A stretch of 40,813 nucleotides of DNA from a virus: the IMG/VR virus record IMGVR_UViG_3300032116_018335, positions 1 through 40,813 of that record; one strand, 5' to 3'. A program made the position numbers and the translations under genes. Position 1 is the stretch's first letter. Each line of letters begins with the position of its first letter. Shown piece after piece: positions 28,500-36,518 of this stretch. A model generated the notes under the pieces. It worked only from the letters and a program-made list of their open reading frames with translations, did no database searches and was not told the origin of the DNA.

Positions 28500-29444
28500 A
28501 TGACAAATAAGAATGAAATAAATGAGGCAACTTCAGACTCAATTGTTGGTGGAAAATATCAAGTCCCATTAAGCCCTGGTTTAAGACAATTCAAAAAACA
28601 AGACTTACAACCCTTTATAAAATCTGACTCCAAATACGATAGTGCAGAACTATCATATGATAGTTATGATGGTAAAATGAGCACACCAAAAAGAGAAATT
28701 AAGAAAAAAGAAGCATTAGCGAGAAAAGTATCCAATTATAATAAAAAACATCCAAGTCTAAGTGATTCTGATGGTGATGTATTAAATAACGGACCAATCA
28801 AAGAGATGACTGATAAAATAATAAGAACTATTAAGGAAGACTTAGCCGTTTGGTTCGGTACCAAGAAAAAACCAAAAGGGTCTAAACAACCTAAAGGTCC
28901 TTGGGTTAATATATGTCGTAAAAAAGAGGGTGGCGGTCACCCTCCTTGTGGTAGACCTGAGGCATCATCCAAAGGATACCCTAAATGTCGTGCCGCAGGT
29001 GTTGCATCTAAAATGACTGATGCTCAAAAAAAGTCTGCTTGTCAGCAAAAAAGAAAGGCTGAAAAATCAGACCCAAAAATCGGTACTGGTAACAAACCTA
29101 CAATGGTATCCTACAAACCAAAAAAGAAAACAAATGAAAATAAATTAATTAATCTGTTCAAAAAAATACTTGTGGAGCAAGTAGACGGGCAAACATATTC
29201 AAAAAAAGAACTTATTTCATTATTGGACAAAAATGGATATTCTACAGTGCCAGGTGGTATGAATTTGAAAATGGGTAAAGATGGTAATTATCAAGTTTTC
29301 AGTTCAGTTGGTAACACACAATCCGCCGCTCAAAGTATGTCGATACAAAAAGCAAAAAATCCGTTAAGAAAATTTGAGTATGTTAAGAAACTTGAAAATG
29401 GAAATATTGAGTTTTTAGTTATTGTTCTAATTATATCTTCTTAA
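28500..29444 (+). CDS. basic Cys-containing phage protein (DUF5872-like module)
   Basis: A 314-residue protein. Residues about 1-100 are polar and probably flexible. Residues about 115-190 form a basic Cys module: EDLAVWFGTKKKPKGSKQPK, then GPWVNICRKKEGGGHPPCGR and GYPKCRAAGVASK, ending SACQQKRKAEKSD. This four-cysteine, Lys/Arg/Gly pattern is common in T4-like phages of aquatic bacteria and resembles what is called DUF5872; the name is given from memory. Further on, KLINLFKKILVEQVDG looks like an internal copy of the capsid-targeting leader with a protease site LVE/Q. The end is hydrophobic (IEFLVIVLIISS). Charge and context suggest a DNA-contacting head protein. It overlaps the converging gene by 14 bases. 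Confidence 0.75.
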   Translation: MTNKNEINEATSDSIVGGKYQVPLSPGLRQFKKQDLQPFIKSDSKYDSAELSYDSYDGKMSTPKREIKKKEALARKVSNYNKKHPSLSDSDGDVLNNGPIKEMTDKIIRTIKEDLAVWFGTKKKPKGSKQPKGPWVNICRKKEGGGHPPCGRPEASSKGYPKCRAAGVASKMTDAQKKSACQQKRKAEKSDPKIGTGNKPTMVSYKPKKKTNENKLINLFKKILVEQVDGQTYSKKELISLLDKNGYSTVPGGMNLKMGKDGNYQVFSSVGNTQSAAQSMSIQKAKNPLRKFEYVKKLENGNIEFLVIVLIISS

Positions 29445-29850
29445 GAATGTCAGTTAAAGAACAATTAATTTGAGAATGAATCACGGTTTCGTAAGATTTC
29501 CTGCGCTTCTCAATCTCGTTACCGAATAGATAATTAACTCTTTCCCAAGTTCTTGGTTCCATTAATATAGAATAATGATATACGTGGTTTGTCACAAAGG
29601 CTTGTTGATGTTGTAAAGTCACAACAATTCCTAACCTATCATTGATTATGATTTTCTTTTCCGATACTGGCGCAAATATCAACTCAGTGTCGTTTTGTTT
29701 GAGAAGTTTTCTTGCAATATGAAAACAAGTTTGTTGATACCTACTCATTGCTGCGTCAATTTTCTCGTCAAGGGGTCTCCTGTGTATCCAAAGGTAATAT
29801 TTAAGAAATACTCTTTTAATTTTTCTTTTTACTAATTGATAGAGTGTCAT
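29431..29850 (-). CDS. uncharacterised basic protein
   Basis: A 139-residue basic protein (MTLYQLVKRKIKRVFLKYYL at the N terminus). A region of alternating strands follows (LIFAPVSEKKIIINDRLGIV, VTLQHQQAFVTNHVYHYSIL), then a helical C terminus with ERVNYLFGNEIEKRRKS. No signal peptide, zinc site or known motif. The upstream region has a good Bacteroidota -7 element, TATCTTTG (29876-29869 on this strand), about 20 bases before the ATG, but only a weak TTG partner, so it may be an early gene. It converges with the Cys-basic gene. Confidence 0.65.
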   Translation of the reverse strand: MTLYQLVKRKIKRVFLKYYLWIHRRPLDEKIDAAMSRYQQTCFHIARKLLKQNDTELIFAPVSEKKIIINDRLGIVVTLQHQQAFVTNHVYHYSILMEPRTWERVNYLFGNEIEKRRKSYETVIHSQINCSLTDILKKI

Positions 29851-29892
29851 ACTGAAGTTTTGTGGTTACAAAGATATAAAAGTTTTCTGACA

Positions 29893-30381
29893 TTAACAGT
29901 ACGGCGGAGAACATTTTTTCTTTCCGTCTAAACCTGGCATTCGTCCTTTACAAACTTGTACTCCGTAGCCGTTCGAATATGCGGAGGGGTAGACCTTAAA
30001 TTTTGCCTTAGCCGCTGCCTTACCCCTTGCACATAGTTTAGTACCTGTTTTTTTTCTACCCTCTTCCATCATACCTGTAAAAGATGCGTCTTCGATATCC
30101 TGTTGACCATCGCCTTTTATATGATTCATCATAAAATCAAATACTTGGTCCATATTGTTTTTGGCTTCTGCGATATGGTCCTGCGCCCAATCGTGACCAT
30201 CGTCCAATATTTGAGTTACCATATCTTGGTCTAACTCTAATAACATATCACACTGTCTTCTCATTTGTTCTAAATTAGAAAAGAACATATATCTATCTGA
30301 ATAATTTTCGTGTGATTCTTCTAAAACTCTTTTCACTAATTTAGTGATATCAGCTTCTGATAATCTAATAACTTTTTTCAT
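29893..30381 (-). CDS. leader-bearing protein with a basic Cys C terminus
   Basis: A 162-residue protein. Residues 1-23 (MKKVIRLSEADITKLVKRVL, then EES) are the shared capsid-targeting-like leader with predicted cleavage at LEE/S. The middle is acidic and helical (LEQMRRQCDMLLELDQDMVT, then QILDDGHDWAQDHIAE). The C-terminal 50 residues form a basic module, KLCARGKAAAKAKFKVYPSA, continuing YSNGYGVQVCKG and ending KKKCSPPYC, with four cysteines; this motif recurs in T4-like phages of uncultured marine and freshwater hosts. The gene starts 2 bases after the stop of the upstream leader-bearing gene. A packaged, nucleic-acid-binding protein is a reasonable inference, not shown directly. Confidence 0.75.
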   Translation of the reverse strand: MKKVIRLSEADITKLVKRVLEESHENYSDRYMFFSNLEQMRRQCDMLLELDQDMVTQILDDGHDWAQDHIAEAKNNMDQVFDFMMNHIKGDGQQDIEDASFTGMMEEGRKKTGTKLCARGKAAAKAKFKVYPSAYSNGYGVQVCKGRMPGLDGKKKCSPPYC

Positions 30382-30383
30382 AT

Positions 30384-30752
30384 TTATACTTTTTTTAATC
30401 TTAAATCAGGCTCAACAATACTACCACTTTCAATCACATTTGGTGAGCCTGTGTCAACAAACTTTAGGACTTTTTTAATTATATCGTAACCAACATCTTT
30501 AGACATTTTACCACCTGTGATTGTGTAACCATTACTGTTAGGTGTAATTTTTTTGATATTCATATCACCCAATTTAGTGAATAATCTAATTTTTTGTAAT
30601 TGGTTATTATTGTTCGCAATTGATATCGTACCGTCAGTATTAATTTTGAAGTTCCTACCTAATAAATTATTATAAGAACTGGTGGATTCTTCTATTACTT
30701 TTTTAACAATTCTAACCAAATCCGATTCGGTTAATCTGATAACTTTTTTCAT
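30384..30752 (-). CDS. leader-bearing small protein
   Basis: A 122-residue protein that begins with the clearest copy of the shared leader, MKKVIRLTESDLVRIVKKVI followed by EES, with predicted protease site IEE/S. The mature part (about 98 residues) is beta-rich: NLLGRNFKINTDGTISIANN, LFTKLGDMNIKKITPNSNGY, TITGGKMSKDVGYDII. It ends with a basic strand. No known family. It carries a late-promoter motif directly upstream and forms a two-gene unit with the following leader-bearing gene. Packaging in the prohead is inferred from the leader. Confidence 0.75.
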   Translation of the reverse strand: MKKVIRLTESDLVRIVKKVIEESTSSYNNLLGRNFKINTDGTISIANNNNQLQKIRLFTKLGDMNIKKITPNSNGYTITGGKMSKDVGYDIIKKVLKFVDTGSPNVIESGSIVEPDLRLKKV

Positions 30753-30769
30753 AAAAAAATAATTTTACA

Positions 30770-30777
30770 ATAAATAC
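30770..30777 (-). promoter_or_regulatory. GTATTTAT motif, putative phage late promoter
   Basis: Lies 17 bases before the ATG at 30752 and just downstream of the terminator of the preceding unit. Confidence 0.45.
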
Positions 30778-30791
30778 TTACAAAAATAAAA

Positions 30792-30812
30792 AACCCCTCT
30801 TTTGGAGGGGTT
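30792..30812 (-). terminator. rho-independent terminator of the structural cluster
   Basis: AACCCCTC pairs with GAGGGGTT around a short loop; on the - strand it is followed by TTTTTTATTTTT. It ends transcription coming from the 490-residue structural gene. The 96 bases between that gene and the hairpin hold nothing recognisable. Confidence 0.8.
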
Positions 30813-30908
30813 CTTTTTAAGTTTTTTTAGTTTTTAAATAACTTGTGCGTTGTTTTACTTATAAGTATTAGAAAAACAACTCCTAAATATCAAATGTAAG
30901 ATATGATA

Positions 30909-32381
30909 TTATTTTTTATTAACGATTTGAAACTTGATTTGTCTTTTGTAAGTGGTGACTTCACCATTAATATCTAATTTCAAATCTATATAATATTCAT
31001 TTGGAATTTTATCCCTTGTGTCAAATATAAAATAATATTCATTTGGTGTTTTATTAACTTGTGTCCAATCTTGGACTTGAACTTCGGTCTGACCTTCCCT
31101 AACATAAACTCTATAATAAGCCTTTATTTTATTTAAAGGTTGATTTGATGTATATTCTTTTTTGATTATCACACCAACTTTACGAATATCTGTATTTAAT
31201 ATCTTTTCATCTTGTTTTATACCATAATAATCGAATCCATATACTGATGGTTCATTAGTTGATGTTCCAATAGAAATAGAAGATGAGAAGGGTCTTATAA
31301 CAAATTCATTTTCTATATTTGGTATTTGAACCCCATTTAAATATAATCCCTTCCAAGTATCAGTAAAAGTGCAAGGGGTTTTATATCCTAACAGTGCCGG
31401 TACGGTCACCTCATAAACACCTTTGGTTCTTCTACAAGTAGTCAATGCTGATAATGATGGAATCACATCACCATTATTATTTGTTATAGCCACGGTTGGA
31501 TTAGAATCCAAATTTATTGGATTTCCATCATCATATACGTAAAGATATAATTTATTTACTTTATTGAGAGCAAATAAATCTCTGTCATCACTTATCAAGT
31601 CATTATAATCAGTTAGTAGATATGGTTCGTAAAAAGTTTGGGTGTGCCTTGTGAAAAACCCAACGGTGTATGCTTGAGTTAATCCTGTTATTAATTCTAA
31701 TTGTGGTTTGTATGCGATACCCCAACCTGTGACACCTGTTAAACTTCCATTCAAAATTGAATTTATCTCATTTGTCATATCAAATGATATGTCTTCATTT
31801 CCGAACTCAAAATGCTGTTCATCTATTATTGTTAGTGCTGAATAATGTATAACGTTTCCTGACTGCGAATTAGTATTATCATAAATTCCATTAGTTGACC
31901 AACCAGATAAAGTTGTTGTTTGATACCAATTAGATGGTCTTTGAGAGAAATTTTTATCTCCTACGTTAGACATTAAATCTGTATAATCATATCCCACTCC
32001 TTCATCCCAAAGTTGGGGAATTCCGTTTTCAGTTGTTGTTTTAGGAATTCTAAAAAGAACTAAATCAAATGATGTTGCCCTTTGTCTATTTTCAGATGGT
32101 ATTAATGTGTTAAGTAATCCAATATCAAATGAACCTGTATTTCTCATCATCAATGTGTGAGTTGCGGTCGAATTACAACCTGAGGTAATTGTCCCATTGG
32201 AATATTTTTGTTGTAATAAGGTCAAATCCAAATCGAATATGAATCTCGAATACGCAACCGTAGGATTTTGTGATGTTGTTGAGCCAAAATAAAGTTGAGT
32301 AATAGGGCTTCTACCTGTATTAGTGTATACGTTAGAAAGTATTGTGTTATTCCTGCTAAAATACGAATTATTTATCGACAT
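30909..32381 (-). CDS. probable virion structural protein (fibre- or tail-like)
   Basis: A 490-residue protein rich in Asn, Thr, Ser and Tyr with beta-type composition and no catalytic motif. The N-terminal part (GSTTSQNPTVAYSRFIFDLD, LRxTxSFDIGLL-like) recalls DNRLRE-type carbohydrate or surface-binding repeats, in which a strand 'SRFxFDLD' begins a jelly-roll-like domain. The C-terminal part (KNKLYLYVYDDGNPINL region, then YEVTVPALLGYKTPCTFTDT and YRVYVREGQTEVQVQDWTQV) looks like immunoglobulin-like strands. It lies after the OB-fold hub gene and carries its own late-promoter motif. A tail, fibre or baseplate-decorating role is likely from context. Confidence 0.7.
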   Translation of the reverse strand: MSINNSYFSRNNTILSNVYTNTGRSPITQLYFGSTTSQNPTVAYSRFIFDLDLTLLQQKYSNGTITSGCNSTATHTLMMRNTGSFDIGLLNTLIPSENRQRATSFDLVLFRIPKTTTENGIPQLWDEGVGYDYTDLMSNVGDKNFSQRPSNWYQTTTLSGWSTNGIYDNTNSQSGNVIHYSALTIIDEQHFEFGNEDISFDMTNEINSILNGSLTGVTGWGIAYKPQLELITGLTQAYTVGFFTRHTQTFYEPYLLTDYNDLISDDRDLFALNKVNKLYLYVYDDGNPINLDSNPTVAITNNNGDVIPSLSALTTCRRTKGVYEVTVPALLGYKTPCTFTDTWKGLYLNGVQIPNIENEFVIRPFSSSISIGTSTNEPSVYGFDYYGIKQDEKILNTDIRKVGVIIKKEYTSNQPLNKIKAYYRVYVREGQTEVQVQDWTQVNKTPNEYYFIFDTRDKIPNEYYIDLKLDINGEVTTYKRQIKFQIVNKK

Positions 32382-32394
32382 AGTAATTTATTCA

Positions 32395-32403
32395 ATAAAT
32401 ATT
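32395..32403 (-). promoter_or_regulatory. AATATTTAT motif, putative phage late promoter
   Basis: Lies 13 bases before the ATG at 32381 of the structural gene. Confidence 0.5.
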
Positions 32404-32419
32404 TCAAAAATCAATATTG

Positions 32420-34027
32420 TTAGTTAATTCTAATATTGTTATTCAAAACTTCGGTATACGCCTTGTTCATTTTCTCAATAATAGATTGGGACCCTAAACC
32501 ATCTTGAGATACTGAATCAGGGGGTAGTCCATCGTGGGGGTGAACATGACCCAACAAAAATATCACTATCTGATTCAAAAGTTCTAATAATTCTTCACCC
32601 CTAACTGATGAAGATGTTTTATTAAGTAGGTCTTTGTCAACAATATCATTATCATTGAATCCATATATGGTATTTGAAAAATCTATTTTTCCTCTTCTTG
32701 GATTATTAGAATCCTGTGATAATAAGAAGAGCTTTTCACTACCTAAAATACCATAACTTATAGATTGATTATCCACTGTTGAATCAAATAACTCTTCGAT
32801 TTTTGGAACGACAAATGGACCTAAATAACCTCTTGACGAAACTAAACCATTTCCTGATTGTTTGTCAGTATCTTTAAGTTTCACAGCATTCATAAATCTT
32901 GTTGCATTACTAAATTCTGTGTTTTTATCAGGACTTGTATTTGATGCGTAGTTTTGAATTTTACCGTATGTTCTTGATGATGGTCTGAAATAAAAAGGAA
33001 ATGCGTTAGGGACTGCGGTTCCTACGTTACCGTGTTTTGGAAAAAATGGTATATATCCGTCATTAAGTCCCCTGATGAATGAGTTTATAACATTAACCGC
33101 TTCACCGAAAGACAGATTACTAAACCTAACACTACCAGGTAATTGTGTGCTAGGTGTAACTTCCGTACTTAAACTAAAATTGTTGGTGTTTGTTTTATTT
33201 CCATCAGGTTTGACATTATATAGATATACATAACCAGAAAACAAATCTTGAGTATTCTCCAAATTTTCTATATGCCATTCAACCAACTTCAATACATTTT
33301 TTGTTTTACGTATGAATTTAATCAACACCTCTTCTGTATTTTTTATCAGACCTGACCTTGTTTGTTCAAAAGTTGAAAGTTGTAAAAATCCTCTATTGTC
33401 ATTTGGTAAAGGTGGTTGTTTAGGGTTTAATAATCTTGTTTTTCCTGACCTTAACAAAACCTCATTTGCCTTTACGATAATATCAGAGTTTCCTCTACCC
33501 AATATGTAATTGTCTCCTGGTTCAGGAAATATACCTTTGGAGCGAACATCTGTATAGGTCCCTAACTTATCTTTATTTCTCAACCTATAATGTTTTTTCA
33601 CTAAATCTCCTTGAGATGTAAATGCTTTAGCATTTGGATATGTTTCTTTTGGGGAAGCCATAGGGGATGAATAAGACCCTTGTAAATAATATTGATTATT
33701 GGCTGCCTGTGTTCTATACGGATTTGACGCATTTTGAACCACAGGGGTTATAATATTGATAATTTCACTCTCCATTGGAACAACGTTGATATGAAATGGT
33801 AATAGAGGTAAATAAACAAATGGGTCTAACATTTCCCACTGACACTCCTTTTTGATACCTATTATATTCTTTTGGTTATCAAAAATTGCACAATCTCCAT
33901 TTATACTTTTTAAGATGTCTAAATAAAATTCTTGTTCAGGTATTGCTCTAACTCTTCCCAACATATATGGGTCCTTATTGTCTATAACGACGGCTGTGAA
34001 TAATATCCTATCTATTTTTGATGCCAT
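32420..34027 (-). CDS. baseplate hub OB-fold protein (gp5-like N terminus)
   Basis: A 535-residue protein. The N-terminal 70 residues contain the pattern VVIDNKDPYMLGRVRAIPEQ, close to the gp5/VgrG OB-fold signature in which a loop 'xDPxxxGRVxV' precedes the barrel. The rest includes asparagine-rich loops (ASNPYRTQAANNQYYLQGSY), a strand with GDNYILGRGNSDIIVKANEV reminiscent of the 'gDxxlxgxxxxxixvxxxxv' repeat of spike proteins, and a C-terminal segment with HVHPHDGLPPDS (three histidines that might hold a metal ion). No lysozyme domain is present, so wall cleavage would be done by other proteins of this phage. It overlaps the upstream small gene by 20 bases. Confidence 0.7.
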   Translation of the reverse strand: MASKIDRILFTAVVIDNKDPYMLGRVRAIPEQEFYLDILKSINGDCAIFDNQKNIIGIKKECQWEMLDPFVYLPLLPFHINVVPMESEIINIITPVVQNASNPYRTQAANNQYYLQGSYSSPMASPKETYPNAKAFTSQGDLVKKHYRLRNKDKLGTYTDVRSKGIFPEPGDNYILGRGNSDIIVKANEVLLRSGKTRLLNPKQPPLPNDNRGFLQLSTFEQTRSGLIKNTEEVLIKFIRKTKNVLKLVEWHIENLENTQDLFSGYVYLYNVKPDGNKTNTNNFSLSTEVTPSTQLPGSVRFSNLSFGEAVNVINSFIRGLNDGYIPFFPKHGNVGTAVPNAFPFYFRPSSRTYGKIQNYASNTSPDKNTEFSNATRFMNAVKLKDTDKQSGNGLVSSRGYLGPFVVPKIEELFDSTVDNQSISYGILGSEKLFLLSQDSNNPRRGKIDFSNTIYGFNDNDIVDKDLLNKTSSSVRGEELLELLNQIVIFLLGHVHPHDGLPPDSVSQDGLGSQSIIEKMNKAYTEVLNNNIRIN

Positions 34028-34229
34028 TTTTTCTTGACTGATATTCTGTTAATAAAACTTCATATGACTTTTCTAATTTATCCAAATGTTCCGACATTTT
34101 TATCAAAGTTTCCTTTGTAAAATCGAAATCTTTTTGGATAATGTCCATAGCAAATGTCAAATCGTTGTTTGATTTGTTTTTATAATTTGCTATTATATCT
34201 TTTGCTTTTGTGAAATCTTGTTCATTCAT
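34008..34229 (-). CDS. small coiled-coil protein of the baseplate cluster
   Basis: A 73-residue protein starting MNEQDFTKAKDIIANYKNKS; this ATG (34229) is preferred because it lies directly after the stop of the upstream gene, whereas the ATG at 34253 would overlap it. The remainder is a helical segment with heptad character (TLIKMSEHLDKLEKSYEVLL). It ends inside the start region of the OB-fold gene, so the two are probably translationally coupled. Function unknown. Small helical proteins in this position may act as assembly chaperones, but that is speculation. Confidence 0.7.
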   Translation of the reverse strand: MNEQDFTKAKDIIANYKNKSNNDLTFAMDIIQKDFDFTKETLIKMSEHLDKLEKSYEVLLTEYQSRKNGIKNR

Positions 34230-34230
34230 A

Positions 34231-36129
34231 TTAAAAAGATTTGCCGAACGCACTTGATGGTGTTGTTACGCCGGCTGGAGTTATTGCTAATGGGGGTATA
34301 CTTATCTGAGTTTTACCATTTTCAAATTGTTCTGTCATACTTCCTTTAATTTGAGAAAATAAGCTTTGAACAAATAGGTTAGGAGCACCGCTTGGTAGTG
34401 AACCTGTCGGTAAACCTTTTTTCTGCATTTCTTGTATTGTATTCACAAATGCTCTTGTTGGGGATGTGCCGGGTAAAAACTGAGACCCGAAAACTAAACT
34501 TGGTGATAAATTTGTGTTCGATGGTAATGCAATTTGTAATAATTGTAATAACTCGTCAATAATACTTTTACACCTTCTAAAATCACTTATGAGTTTGGCC
34601 AATACAATTATAACCTGAATCAATTTGAGAACCATAATAATTCTTTTGTCGGCTTTTTCTTTTTCCAAATCATTGACAACACTCTGAATAAGGTTGACAA
34701 CATCTCTTTTAATTATTTTGAATAACTCTTCTATGAAGATTGCCGAGATTTGTGATACGGTTTCAATTATGAACTTTTTGAATTGTTTGAAAAAATTTTG
34801 TAGTGAATCTATTACATCAACTTCTATTTTACCAAGTTGTTTTATCATAATCATTATTGGTAATAATGTTTTTGGACTTAACAAAACGTAAAAAGTGGCT
34901 AGAGGTAATCTCAATAGAAATTTCAAATCTAAACTTTTGATAAAATCAAAATTAATACCCAACCCTCTTACTGTATTATCATTCACCAATATTTCACCTG
35001 TCAAATTTATAATATTGTTAACCTGTTCTTCACCCTCAACAAATGTGAGATTTTGCAAAGCTGATAAAGTAGATTCGAAATTTACAGGTATTTGAACATT
35101 ACCACAATCCTCGAATTCTAACACTCTTGAAAATATATTATTAACTCTATTATTAATATTTCTCAAATCGAATTCCGTCAATTCGAAAAATGATTCATCC
35201 AATAAATCGATTTCACCAATTTTTGAGGTCCCTTGAACATCTATTTCCTTTCTCGAATCGAAACACACTCCCAAAATTCTCGCAAGTAAAAGTTGGAATC
35301 TAGATGCATCCTCAACCTGTTTGAGACCCACTGATTCACCCATAGACAAAATACCAGCAATTACCTCCATAAGTTGTCCAAAAATAGATTTAATCTCAAG
35401 AAGACTTATACTCTTGAAGTAATCTCTTAGGAATGTGATTATTTTTTTACTATTATTTATTCTACTTGACAGAGATATTTCGAACCACCCAGAATCATCA
35501 CCAGTAATTGGATTGACTTCAACATATCGTATATCGAATAAGTCTTGACCTGAAAATCCCTTATATTTTGAGTTGGCAACACTACTATAGAATACATTTT
35601 CGTTGATGATTCTATTATGTAATTCTCTATTCATTGAGAAGGGAATATTACCATATGAAACATCTTTGATTTCATAGAGTATTTGACCCACTTTTGAAGC
35701 AGGGTCCTTTTTTAACATACCAAATAAGTCAACACTTCTTACTTTGATATATAGAGTAGATGTATCATCGTATTCCTGTTCTTGTGAACAGCCTATGGCA
35801 TTTAATGCCTCATTAAGAAATATTTGTTCAATCCTAGGTCTTGAGGTTAGTAAAGCTTTTACAAACTTTTTTTTAAGGTATCTTGCACTTGAATAACTAC
35901 TTGTAACCTGTGAAAGGTCCAAGAGATTTTCCATTTGAGATTTCGAACCGGTTAAGGATTTTATTCCCTGACTTGCGACGTTATTTAATGATTGTTGAGC
36001 ACTACTGGCAGCACCTTCAAAGGTCTCACCTACCTTTTTTTCAAGGTTTTTTCCATCCGCAATAGATTTTGATGCGGTTTGTAAGGCTTGAACCCTTTTG
36101 GTAACATCACCATAACCACTTTCAGGCAT
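34231..36129 (-). CDS. large structural protein of the baseplate cluster
   Basis: A 632-residue protein. Residues about 1-75 are helical and Ala/Ser/Gln-rich (TKRVQALQTASKSIADGKNL). A folded region follows (LYIKVRSVDLFGMLKKDPAS, then QILYEIKDVSYGNIPFS). Residues about 400-530 are strongly hydrophobic and helical (LLRLPLATFYVLLSPKTLLP, then IMIMIKQLG; IIMVLKLIQVIIVLAKLISD), as in proteins that insert into or cross a membrane or form a buried bundle. The C terminus is Pro/Gly/Ser-rich (GLPTGSLPSGAPNLF). It could be a baseplate or tail-tip protein that acts on the host membrane. The start overlaps the upstream stop by one base (TAATG). Confidence 0.7.
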   Translation of the reverse strand: MPESGYGDVTKRVQALQTASKSIADGKNLEKKVGETFEGAASSAQQSLNNVASQGIKSLTGSKSQMENLLDLSQVTSSYSSARYLKKKFVKALLTSRPRIEQIFLNEALNAIGCSQEQEYDDTSTLYIKVRSVDLFGMLKKDPASKVGQILYEIKDVSYGNIPFSMNRELHNRIINENVFYSSVANSKYKGFSGQDLFDIRYVEVNPITGDDSGWFEISLSSRINNSKKIITFLRDYFKSISLLEIKSIFGQLMEVIAGILSMGESVGLKQVEDASRFQLLLARILGVCFDSRKEIDVQGTSKIGEIDLLDESFFELTEFDLRNINNRVNNIFSRVLEFEDCGNVQIPVNFESTLSALQNLTFVEGEEQVNNIINLTGEILVNDNTVRGLGINFDFIKSLDLKFLLRLPLATFYVLLSPKTLLPIMIMIKQLGKIEVDVIDSLQNFFKQFKKFIIETVSQISAIFIEELFKIIKRDVVNLIQSVVNDLEKEKADKRIIMVLKLIQVIIVLAKLISDFRRCKSIIDELLQLLQIALPSNTNLSPSLVFGSQFLPGTSPTRAFVNTIQEMQKKGLPTGSLPSGAPNLFVQSLFSQIKGSMTEQFENGKTQISIPPLAITPAGVTTPSSAFGKSF

Positions 36130-36491
36130 TACTTAAGTTTGAAAGTTTTATTATTATCCACATCCTTTTTGATTAAATCTTCAATCAAATCATCATCCAT
36201 ATCAGATATAGAAAAACTTTCCTGATTGTTTTGAGTTTTTTCCCACATTGAAGATTGTAATTTGGACAATTGCAATTTTTTCTCAACACAATCATTTATT
36301 ATTTTTTGTTGTTTTTCTATCACAGGTCCAATCAAAGTCATGTCTTCAGGGTCTTTCATCATAGAAAGCATTTTATTTTGTATCCTTAAAGCAGTGCTTC
36401 TTTGTTCTACCAATTCGTTATATATCTCTTGCATTAAAGACAACAACGATTCTTTGCTTAGTTCGATTTTCTTTTTTTGTGGTCTAGACAT
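36129..36491 (-). CDS. small helical protein opening the baseplate cluster
   Basis: A 120-residue highly charged helical protein: MSRPQKKKIELSKESLLSLM, then EIYNELVEQRSTALRIQNKM and GPVIEKQQKIINDCVEKKLQ, with a coiled-coil look over about residues 10-90 and an acidic end (SISDMDDDLIEDLIKKDVDN). No enzymatic motif is seen. It is the first gene after the gp55-like sigma gene and carries a late-promoter motif 2 bases before its ATG, so it leads the late structural operon. A tail-assembly or chaperone function is possible. Confidence 0.7.
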   Translation of the reverse strand: MSRPQKKKIELSKESLLSLMQEIYNELVEQRSTALRIQNKMLSMMKDPEDMTLIGPVIEKQQKIINDCVEKKLQLSKLQSSMWEKTQNNQESFSISDMDDDLIEDLIKKDVDNNKTFKLK

Positions 36492-36493
36492 AA

Positions 36494-36503
36494 CTATAAA
36501 TAT
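36494..36503 (-). promoter_or_regulatory. ATATTTATAG motif, putative phage late promoter
   Basis: Lies between the sigma gene stop and the ATG at 36491, with 2 bases to the ATG. It appears to switch the strand from earlier genes to late baseplate genes. Confidence 0.5.
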
Positions 36504-36518
36504 CTTTTATTACAAAAT

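Noticed and set aside
30380-30395. TATAAATA, a T4-type late promoter before the gene at 30381
   Set aside because: The bases are the stop codon and junction of two tightly spaced genes; all other sites read TATTTAT in gene direction.
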